A stretch of 64,000 nucleotides of DNA from Phragmites australis. Lineage: Eukaryota > Streptophyta > Magnoliopsida > Poales > Poaceae. A program made the translations under genes and the position numbers. The stretch covers positions 1,560,001 through 1,624,000 of the forward strand of contig NC_084935.1 in assembly GCF_958298935.1 (NCBI RefSeq), given 5' to 3'. Below the pieces are notes generated by a model that did not search any database, was not told the origin of the DNA, and saw only the letters and a list, made by a program, of their open reading frames with translations. Of the stretch, positions 11,181 through 21,024 are shown piece after piece (the stretch's first letter is position 1; each line of letters starts with the position of its first letter).

Positions 11181-12143
11181 CACGATTTAGACTTTAACTC
11201 AAACTAGACCAATGCACACCGCTAGTTACAAAGTTCTAAATAACACTCCAGCCGTATATGAATCATATACTTACTCCTTACTTTTGCACCACGTGAAACG
11301 AGTCCCCGACGTCCACGCTAGGATTAAGTCCAATAGAGGACACCATCCTGGGCCACAAGTGCAGCATGCCGGCGGTGGACAACAGGACCAGCGGTGCTTA
11401 CAGGTCGAACCTCAACACGCTCGCTGCCATGCTCGTCGCGAGCGCGAAGGCGAACGGCTCGGCCGTCGAGACGGTCGGGGTAGAGTCCGACACGGCCTAC
11501 GGCGTCGCGCTCTACCGGGGGGACTTCACAGGGGACCCCTGCGTCCGGTGGCACAGCGACGCCCTGTATAGCACCGTCGAAAACTCCGAGAACGCCTTTG
11601 GCTACCTCTCGCAGCTCAGGGACGTGACGCTCTACCACGACCGGTACCAGCTGCGGCTGTCCAACGTTGACTTCCTCTCTCGCCGCAGCAACGCGCCGGA
11701 GTGGGCAGGGAACAACACCAACTTCGAGACGCCCACCGCGGCGGCGCAGCGGTTTGACGGGCACGTCGGCGAGCTCATGCGCACCATCGCCGGCGTCGCC
11801 GCGGACGAGCCCGACAGGTACGCAACTGGGCAGTCGTACTTCAAGGAGCAGGGCCTCACGGTGTATGCCCTGGTGCAGTGCACCGTGGACATGCCGCCGG
11901 AGCAGTGACGGGCTTGCCTCGACGTCGTCATCTCAGAGTTCCCGCGGACTTTTCCCAGTGGGCAACATGGCGGAAGGATCCTTGGGCCGTGGTGCACCGT
12001 GCGATACGAGACGGATGACTCGTTCTTTAACATCCCCATGAAGTTGTCAGTCGATCTATACAAGCCCAAACGTATAAATGCATGACCTCAGTTCATTTTA
12101 TCCGTCGTTTTGGAATTTCACTTGGTCACCAATACACATATTT

Positions 12144-13905
12144 TTTCGAACGACAACAGGAACTCTACCAATTTTATATTAGAAGAAATAAAAGTAGGTT
12201 ACAAAGACAAACAAAAACTCAAAAATCCTCATACAACTAGCAAGAAAGGCAATGAGGATGAGAGCAAGGAGCAAAAAGAACTACAAAGCGGTTTCGGTTG
12301 TACCACAACGCTACTGGAAAATAAAAAACATCAACCAGAGAGGGGGAGGCAAATTGAATCGTGCTTGTCTCTGTCTCACCCTAAGTCCTTCCAATATAAT
12401 CTTGGAAAGCTAGCCCTTGTTGGTCAAGGTCCTCTTTGAGTCTATATGTAACTTGGATTGGTGACAAAAAAAGTGTTGTAAAAAGTTAGACGGTTTTGCT
12501 CTTTCCAAACGTTCCACCAAAAATAAATTAAAGCTCCATTGAAATCCTTCCTGTGGCTTTTTTTGCACTTGTTTGATCACCGCTGTCACCATCCTTTGAT
12601 GGTGGATCAATCCTTGAGACCTGGAAGCCCAGTGATCCCTGCCAGCTTACAATTTCGTCCCAAACTACATTATTGAAGTTGCAGTCCTTACAAAGATGGC
12701 CCAGAGTCTTGTCATCCTGACTGCAAAGCTTGCAAGTTGGGTCATGAGGCCAACCACGCTTCGTCAAGTTGTTGGCAGTGAGAATTTTGTTCTGTAAAAG
12801 CACCCATGCGAAGAATTTGCATTTAGGTTCAGCTTTCGCCACCCAGTTTGCTTCATGTTATGTCTCTTGCTTGTTTCTACGAATTGGATTCTGTAAGCCG
12901 ATTGAGTGGTATATTGCCCTTGGGCTGTCCACCGCCAACTGATATCATCCGGAGCTTCTGGATTCAGTGATAATCCTTGTAAGTTGTCCCAGAGGAGCAC
13001 AAGCTGGTGTAGCTCTTGGCTTGTTTGCAGCCGGCCTGAACTTTGCATCCATCCCTGGTTTGGCAGTGCACTTGCCACTATTTGGTTTTTTTCTCTTTGA
13101 CATTCGGTATAGGTCAGGTGCTATGTTTTTTGGGGCGTGGCCATGTACCCAACTCAAATGCCAACAAGATGTTTTTTCTCCGTTTCCTAGAGTTACCACC
13201 GTTGAAGCATAGAAGAGGTATTTGTCACCTTGGTCACATGGCAATGGCAATCCTGTCCAAGGTCTATCCCCCTCCTTCCATTTGTACCAAAGCCATCTCA
13301 CGCGTATTGCTCTTGCAAATTTTTGAATCTCTAAAATTCCAAGGCCTCCTAGAGAGATGTGGGATTACATACCATACTCCAATTTACCGAGCAATGTCCT
13401 CCACTTACTTTCTCTGACTCTTCCATAGAAAGCTCCTTCTTATACGATCAATTTTCTTGATCAATCATTTTTGAATTGGGAACACCATGAAATAATATAT
13501 AGGTTGTGCTGAAAGTTCCGCTTTTACAAGGGTTTCCCGTCCCGACGGCATCAAAAATTTGCCTTTCTAACCCGGCAGTCTTCCTCCCAACTTGTCAAGT
13601 AGAGGTTGGACATCAACCCGTCGAATCTGCCTCGGTATTTGCAAGGGAACTGACCAGTTTTTTGAGGAAGTGCTAGAGAATTTGACCCAAAGATTGTTCC
13701 TCACATCTAATTGGGTAGATTTCAGTTTTGTTCAAATTAGTCATGAGGCCCGTGCACTTCCCAAAGACTTGCAATATGATATGTAGAGCCATTGACTCTT
13801 CTCGGTTTGACTGAGCAAAAATTATCGCATCATCAGCGTATAAGGAGCATTTCAATTTTGCTTCCCGAGGGAGGACAGGCTTGAGGAGGTTTTGTTGCGA
13901 TGTCT
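12144..13905 (-). mobile_element. 5'-truncated LINE in the first intron of CRK-B
   Basis: The minus strand carries a non-LTR reverse transcriptase tail: CSLYADDAIIFAQS (the YADD catalytic motif) near 13840, then RWLWYKWKEGDRPW, and a zf-RVT segment WVLLQNKILTANNL with CKLC near 12750. Frames are broken. The exact 15-bp target-site duplication CCAATACACATATTT lies at 12129-12143 and 13906-13920. The element is 1,762 bp and truncated inside the RT domain, typical of incomplete reverse transcription. Its 3' end, at 12144, abuts a short T-run. Confidence 0.92.
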
Positions 13906-15108
13906 CCAATACACATATTTATCCATTATATTTTCTAAATATATGTTAGCAAAATAATAATAAAGTACAGTGATTTGAACGTATTTTTCACCAAAATCTA
14001 TTAGTACCATTTCTATGTGAAAAAATTACTAATAGTGATTTGTCTTTAATTGACTTTGAGCCTGATTAAATGTATATGGAGCAAGGCTTGGCTTTGGGCA
14101 ACCATAGCCGTTGTCGCTCTAGTCCTGCTGGTTGCTTCGCTCCTTCTCTGCAGATGGATCAAAATACGAAGAAAGAGGGGTATATATATGTTACTCTTAA
14201 CTCATAAATCAACTAAATTGCAAGGTTTTCCTTTTTGACTGAGTATATTTCATTTAGATATATACCAACAATGTGGATCCTTCTCCTATTTGTGATCAGA
14301 ACTTGTCCCTAGCTGTGAAAAATGTGATAGATCTCTGCAGGATGGAAGAGGGCAACTCAGGGTTTTCGCTCTACGACTTCGCCCAGATGAAAGGTGCTAC
14401 GAATGGTTTTTCGGCTGAAAACAAACTTGGGCAAGGTGGCTTTGGTCCTGTCTACAAGGTAAGTAGCAGTGCATGCTCTCTGTCATATTCAGTGATGTTC
14501 AGACACTACAATAAGTCATTGTTCTATGATGCTCTATCTTTAACAACTGAAAGAGCTGTCTTTGTTCTAAGTACAGTATATATTTGGCACTGTCAGGGTC
14601 GGTTGCCTGATGGGCTTGAAATAGCAGCGAAAAGACTTGGTCCGTGCTCTTTGCAAGGTTTAGTAGAGTTCAAGAACGAGATCCAGCTCATAGCAAAGCT
14701 CCAACGCAGGAATCTGGTCAAGCTGCTGGGCTGCTGTATTGAAGGGGAGCACGAGAAGATTCTGGTTTTCGAATACATGCCAAACAAAAGCCTAGACCTC
14801 ATCATCTTCGGTATGCCAACAAGACTCTACGTCTCTACCGTCTAATTTAAAATTTTTCCGATCTGATGCAAGTTCGTGAATCCCATTGTTTGTCAATCTA
14901 AATATAACTGCATCTATTTTGCAGACAATAAAAAAGGAGTGTCACTAGACTGGCCTAAACGCCTCAGTATAATCGATGGTATATCTCAGGGGCTTCTCTA
15001 CCTCCACGTACACTGGCGTCTCTGCGTCGTTCACAGGGATCTCAAAGCCACCAACATCCTCTTGCCTCTTGGACAGCAAGATCGACCCTAAAATTTCTGA
15101 TTTTTGGA

Positions 15109-15544
15109 GAGAACCTTTACAGTACACTATGATGTTAAATGATGGAGAGTATCATTGTTGTGATCTAACCGTCTATTTTAGCAGGTATTATTGTAATTAT
15201 CTTGATACCCTTAGAGGTAATTACGTCATTGACTGACCGGACTTCGGACCTTCGTCACCCATCATCGACCGACCGACGGAAGCTGGAAACCCTAATAAAT
15301 GAAATGAACAGAATAAGTGAAAGTTTATCCGAAGAATAAGCTAACATTTTGATCTTCCCTAATTAAACATATAATTTACAAGTTTATCATAGTTTTTTTT
15401 CAATCCTACCCTTATGATACCCATGATACTCTTTAATGATACCCATGATATTGATGTACGATAGAGTATCATTGGGCTAATCTAAACCACCGAATTAAGA
15501 AAATAAACGGTATGCACTCATTTAAGTGTACTGTAAAAGTCCTC
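15109..15544. mobile_element. hAT-like MITE in the CRK-B activation-loop exon
   Basis: 436 bp with imperfect 20-bp terminal inverted repeats: GAGAACCTTTACAGTACACT at the left, and the complement of GAGGACTTTTACAGTACACT at the right (18 of 20 match). It is flanked by the identical 8-bp duplication TTTTTGGA at 15101-15108 and 15545-15552. An 8-bp duplication points to the hAT superfamily. There is no coding capacity. Removing it restores the reading across the DF(W) motif into MAGVFSSSVAES. Confidence 0.85.
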
Positions 15545-16268
15545 TTTTTGGATGGCCGGGGTATTCAGCTCTAGCGTGGCCGAGTCAAACACCACCAGAA
15601 TTGTTGGCACACAGTAAGTAGCTCCCTGAAATTTATCAATTTGACAGTAAATTTTGTATAGATTGCTTGTAGAATCAACTAAACTGTAATAAATTTTGCA
15701 TGAAAAAAGTGGATACGTAGCTCCGGAATATGCTTCAGATGGGGTGTGCTCCGTCAGGTCTGACGTTTTCAGCTTCGGCGTACTGGTCCTGGAGATCATA
15801 AGCGGGACGATGACCACTGGCTCCTACAGATACGATGGAAAACTGTACAAACTCATCGCATATGTCAGTAAATTTTGCTCATTCCTTGTTCATTCAAGAT
15901 TCATCATCAGAAATGAAGGACGTGCAAGATCTCACTTAGTTACCACACATCATTTCCGCTCTATATATATGTTGTGGCAGGCTTGGCTTCTGTGGAGAGC
16001 CGGGCAATGGCACGAGCTGGTCGACCGCTGCTTAGGGAATGAAAAATATCACTACACGGTGGAGAGGTGCGTCCATGTGGCGCTCTTGTGCGTTCAGGAG
16101 AGCGCGGACGACCGGCCCGCCATGGACGAGGCCGTCAAGATGCTGGGCAGCGGCGAGGGCGCGGTCCTCCCGGAGCCGAAGCAGCCGGCGTACTTCAACG
16201 TGCGCCCCGTGGGCACGGAGATGTCGGCGTCCTGCGACATGAGCATCAGCATCACCTTGTCGAGATAG

Positions 16269-17781
16269 CAGCTGCCATGCTACAAGTACGTGTTTGTGCA
16301 TCTGCTATTGTAGCACACTGACATGGAATGCATCACGTACGACAGAGGGGGCATGCATGGTTTGTTGACTGTATAGGCGTGCATGAATGGTTGGTGCCGA
16401 TGCGGATTGTGCAACTTCTTTTTACTCCATCCGTTAAGAAATAATAGCTGTATTTTTTAAAAAAGAAATCAAATTTTATGTATTTTAACTAACATTTAAT
16501 CAAATTATAAGAATATCTAGTGTATGAAAATTATATAGGTAGGTTCATAATTCAAAATGATTTCACACTATATACGTTTTGTAGTTATAAATAATATATT
16601 TATAAGAAAATCTTAATTAAAATCCAACTTCGAATACGAGCTCAAAAGAAATACACCTACTATTTCTAAATAGAGGGAGTATTCTCAAAGCTAAGAAGAT
16701 TATCTCCTGCATAATAGAATGGATGAAGTGTTTCTCACCTACTCAAGAGATTTTCTGACATCATTGAGTTGTAACTTGTCTTTGTTTGAGTGTCTTACAA
16801 GCTACTCTGCCATTAGTCACTGACATTCAGATGTATTCGTATTTCTAAGCTCATGGAGAGCTGTATCCCGATAGCTGGCTTTGTTTCAGTAGTCTAGGTG
16901 GTCTTGGTAAGCTGGTAGCCTTACCAGATACTAAAAACTATGTGCTGCCTAATTTGGCTTTCCATATAAGCCGAGAAAAGTCTATTTTCAACAAAAAAAA
17001 AAGTCAAGAGTGTTGGTGCAAATGCTTGGAAATGCTGATGGAGTAAGAGTCCTGAGCCATGCTTTGAGACGGGCCGGGGTTAAAGGCCCAGTCAAGTCCT
17101 GAGCAGAGGACGGTAGTACGCTTTCTTTGGTCATCTCATCACCAGCAGGCAGCAGCTCGCCCGCAACATCTCGTCAAGAAAACAGAGACCGCACCGGCAA
17201 CATCACGTTTTTGGTAATCGACGAAGATTACCATATTAATATTCGGACGCATGATAAACATCAGTACGAGATATCCAATCAATTAGAATTCAGGTTAAAG
17301 AGGGTCTTTATCCTCGTCGTATCCTTATGGAAATCCAGGGTCAGTTATTTTGGTTTGACTTAGCTGCCTCTTTAACGTGAATTTCAGGCCACCTAAACTG
17401 AACCGCCACCAAATCGCATCAACCATGCTGACTTGTTACGATGTTCAGGTGATAGGTACCTCAAAAGGCTCTGTTTGTTTAACTGCCATATCTAGCTCAC
17501 TGCCTATACCACAACCGTCAAACCAAACACCTGCACAAACAGACTTTCCTAGTCCACCGTATCAAATATGCATCGGCAAGGAACCCCAAGAATTTCCCTC
17601 CATTGGCAAGCTGTCTCCTTGCTCCTCCCTCGCTCCATGGAGCTCCAGAAGTAGTGGAGAGGTGTCGTCCGATCACCTACTTCTATCGGCTGCTACCTAT
17701 ATACCTCGCTTGCCACTGCTTCTTGTGCAAGTAGTGCATGCTGTTGTGTTAGCCTGGTGATTGCTGCGAGAGTTAAGCATC
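16269..17781. other. Spacer between CRK-B and the GDSL gene, with a Stowaway-like MITE
   Basis: A MITE at about 16433-16681 starts TACTCCATCCGTTAAGAAAT and ends ATTTCTAAATAGAGGGAGTA, inverted ends typical of Stowaway elements. The rest shows no gene. A possible TATA box for the downstream gene, CTATATAC, lies at about 17696-17703, roughly 80 bp before its ATG. Confidence 0.65.
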
Positions 17782-19384
17782 ATGGGTTGGGCGGTGGCAA
17801 TGGCCGCCGTCGTGGTGGCGCTCTTCGCGGCGGTGGCTGGGGTGAGTGGGGAGGTGGTGGACGAGTTCGGGTCCGGGGCGTCCTTCATCTTCGGGGACTC
17901 GCTGGTGGACGCCGGGAACAACAACTACATCCCCTCGCTGTCCAAGGCCAACATGACCCCCAACGGCATCGACTTCGCCGCGTCCGGCGGCATGCCCACC
18001 GGCCGGTTCACCAACGGCAGGACCATCGCTGACATCATCGGTGAGCCGTCAGCGTGTGATCATTTCATCAGTGTTCTGCATATGACCACCTGATTACAAA
18101 GTGTTGCAGACTCTGTCACTTCTGAAAATCTGGAGCCACGCAACAATTTCTCTTGCTTACTCTGCACCGCTAGCTCTGGATCTGAACTTCGTCTTGTGCC
18201 GTTCCAGGAGAGATGTTGGGCCAGGCAGACTACTCGCCGCCGTTCCTCGCCCCTAACACGACAGGCGGCGCGCTACTGAACGGCGTGAACTACGCGTCGG
18301 GAGGTGCAGGGATACTGAACGGAACAGGGAGAATCTTCGTGAGTCCATCCACGATCCTTCCATCCCCAATTTCTTCAGACAATCGTTCCAGTCACATACT
18401 AACCGAAGGCCATCCATTAATTTCTTGCTTCGATCAGGTGAACAGGATCGGAATGGACCTGCAGGTAGACTACTTCAACATCACAAGGAAGCAGCTGGAC
18501 GCTCTGCTGGGCAGGGACAGAGCCAAGAAGTACTTGAGAAAGAAGGCCATCTTCTCCGTCACCGTCGGGTCCAACGATTTTTTGAACAACTACCTCATGC
18601 CCGTCCTCTCCGCCGGCACGCGGGTCGCCGAGTCGCCCGACGGCTTCATCAACGACCTCATCATCCACCTCCGAGACCAGCTCACGGTGCGCGCTGCGCT
18701 CCGTAGCTTCAATTGCCACGCAGAACAATGGCGGCACAAGCGACCTTCAGCGTCTGGTTGCCGTGCCAGATTCTGAACATTGGCGTCTGTTCTTGCAGAG
18801 GCTGTACACGCTGGACGCGAGGAAGTTCGTGGTGGTGAACGTGGGGCCGCTGGGGTGCATCCCGTACCAGAAGACGATCAACCGGGTGGGCGAGGACGAG
18901 TGCGTGAAGCTGCCCAACCAGCTCGCGGTGCAGTACAACGGCCGGCTCAGGGAGCTGCTGATCGAGCTCAACGACAACCTCCCCGGCGCCCGGTTCTGCC
19001 TCGCCAACGTCTACGACCTCGTCATGGAGCTCATCACCAACTACCAGACCTACGGTAAGTGTGTCTCTCGATCAGCTGGCTTGTTGTGCACATTCCAGAG
19101 GTTCTTGCAGGGTTTCTGACCAAGAAGAACACGGTGGGCCGCCGGGGTGGGTTCTTGCAGGGTTTGAGACGGCGAGCATGGCGTGCTGCGGCAACGGCGG
19201 GTCGTACGACGGCCTCGTTCCGTGCGGGCCGACGTCGAGCATGTGCGACGCCCGGGACAAGCACGTGTTCTGGGACCCGTACCACCCCAGCGAGGCGGCG
19301 AACGTGTTGCTCGCCAAGTACATCGTCGACGGCGACAGCAAGTACATATCGCCCATGAATCTCAGGAAGCTTTTCTCCCTCTAG
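17782..19384 (+). CDS. GDSL esterase/lipase (SGNH hydrolase), five exons, 372 aa
   Basis: Secreted serine esterase/lipase of the plant GDSL family; the physiological substrate cannot be told. Exons: 17782-18040, 18208-18338, 18438-18686, 18799-19054, 19161-19384, totalling 1,119 bp with no internal stop and GT-AG junctions. The N-terminus is a signal peptide (MGWAVAMAAVVVALFAAVAG). Block I is FIFGDSLVDAGNNNY with the nucleophile at Ser40. Block II is NYASGGAGI (oxyanion Gly), block III VGSNDFLNNY (oxyanion Asn), and block V DPYHPSEAAN with Asp337 and His340 completing the triad. The length and five-exon layout are standard for the family. The ATG at 17782 is chosen because it starts the signal peptide. 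The last intron contains a duplicated acceptor: GTTCTTGCAG occurs at 19101 and 19151, and only the second keeps the frame. Confidence 0.95.
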
Positions 19385-21024
19385 TGGTTTTCCCCTACCT
19401 GACGGATCGTTTGGCGTCGACGTCGAGCTTTGCCTTTCCTCTACGGCTTACGCGTGTGCAACTGCATGATATCTCCGCCTATTGATCTGGGAGAAAGTGC
19501 TCAACTGTGGCCTATTTTCGCGGTGCGAGAAGATTGATTTGGCATGTTTATTTAATTTGTGAGCCAGTCGCACAATGCAGATAGTACGACATTTTTGTCA
19601 TTCAAAGCATTCAGCACTAAGCCACTGTGTACTTTCTTTTTTGAGCAAATTTCAGGGAACTACACTTATATGCCCAAAATTATCCCTAAACTACACCTTT
19701 TGAAGTCCTTGTCACGAGATGACCCATAGTGTGCATGCATATATTATCAGAAAACTACATTTTTTGGATGAGGCCCACATGTCAGTTACTCTGGAGTAAG
19801 CAAAGGCATGTGGGTCCCGATAGCATTTCTCCCAGGTAAAATGTGTTGTTTTATGATAATATGCGCAAAACATATGTAGTTCTATAATAAGGCCTCCGAA
19901 ATATGTAATTTTATGATAATTTTGAGCACATAAATGCAATTTTTAAATTTACTTTTCTTTTTTCTTTTGAGATGGAAAGTGGCTTCCATTAACCACTAGG
20001 TCCAAGCTAAAAAGCTGGAAGCCGAATTATAAACAAAAATTCGAACACTTGATTTAAAAATAAACAAAATACATAGTTGGAAAAAAAGAAATAAATTACA
20101 AATCCTAATTGGACCTATCTCCGCCATCCAATCAAATCATACGCCCAAATTAATTGAGAACAACAATGCTACATGACCTATAGCCAAATCAATTTTTTAA
20201 ATAATTTTTATTTCCAAAACTAGACGTCCGTTTTTTAAATTTACACGACTAGACTCTTGTCGCCCGGCTAGATTTTTAAATTGCGCCCAAACACAGGGCG
20301 GCTAACAAATAAGGCTTGCTAGACAATTTCCGATTGCATCATGTGTCATAGACATAGTAAGAGTGATGTCTGATCTCATGGTGCTGATGACAAAGAAGAC
20401 GATTGCAGCAATTGGGAGAAGGAGGTCGAGGCTCGTATGACAATATTATGTGTTTCTTTTGCCATTAAACCGCTAGCAACAAAAAATCTGGATACAATCC
20501 GATAGATTAGCCAACAATGCCAGAGTATTACTTAAAAAAACAATTGCAAACTGTTTTTTCACGGAGTACACGGGAATATGTGGCGGACATTTTTCTTTGT
20601 AATTTAAGATTCTGGACGCGTGTCAACTATTCCGTCATCACTTATCAAAAGTAATGGAAATGGGTTTCCGTTGTCAAAAATAAAAATTGGACCCACAGCC
20701 CACTAAAGCCAGCCCAATTACCCAAATAATATGAACCCACTGCCCAACTCTATGCAGCAGGGCGGGGTGGCGGCAGGACGAGGCGGCGGGTGACTTAGCC
20801 GGGCTGGGCTGCATCGTTCAGCCCGGCTTACCATGCAGTGCCGGCCCAGCCCGATTACCGTCGTGCCGTGTTCGAATCGGACCGAAATCCATGTGCCTCA
20901 TGCCGGCCCACTTAGCCCGGCCCACTTGGGCAGCACTACACGGCCCAACTCTGTGCGCTTCCCTTCCTCCTCGCAGACTTCTCCAGTTGCTCCCCTCCGG
21001 CCGCCGCACGGAGAAGCAGAAGCC
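19385..21024. other. Spacer with a foldback MITE and the helical-repeat gene promoter
   Basis: At about 19653-19945 the ends GAACTACACTTATATGCCCA and, inverted, AAATTGCATTTATGTGCTCA form imperfect inverted repeats of roughly 45 bp around related sequence, a foldback MITE. The stretch 20000-20690 shows no gene. The last 300 bp are GC-rich and packed with GGCCCA/GCCCAA-type motifs. Confidence 0.6.
20700..20950 (+). promoter_or_regulatory. Cluster of site II (TGGGCY) elements upstream of the helical-repeat gene
   Basis: At least eight GCCCA-core motifs in either orientation occur here, for example AGCCCACTA, AGCCCAATT, GGGCTGGGCTG, CCGGCCCAGCC, GCCGGCCCAC, CGGCCCACTTGGGC and ACGGCCCAAC. TCP-bound site II elements are known to be frequent upstream of plant genes for mitochondrial and ribosomal proteins. 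This agrees with the predicted mitochondrial product starting at 21025. Confidence 0.55.

Larger units (their letters stand above)
11300..16268 (+). pseudogene. Cysteine-rich receptor-like kinase CRK-B, multiply disrupted
   Basis: Paralogue of CRK-A in opposite orientation. Segments: about 11300-12082 (two DUF26 domains; no signal peptide is visible, so the 5' end appears lost), 14082-14179 (transmembrane), 14258-14458 ([10 protein letters not shown]), 14597-14810 (AAKRL), 14925-15613 (HRDLKATN and activation loop, interrupted), 15710-15863 (GYVAPEY) and 15981-16268 (C-terminal lobe to TAG). Lesions: TGA at 11906-11908 in place of a conserved DUF26 Cys; tandem 7-bp duplication CCTCTTG at 15058-15071 shifting the frame after NILL; a 436-bp MITE at 15109-15544; DFG read as DFW. 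A LINE sits in the first intron. The splice sites and C-terminal exons are otherwise well kept, so decay is recent. Confidence 0.9.

Noticed and set aside
19111..19160. Extra coding segment GFLTKKNTVGRRGG in the GDSL gene
   Set aside because: Including these 50 bp shifts the frame and destroys the conserved ACCGNGG and DPYH blocks, so it is intronic.
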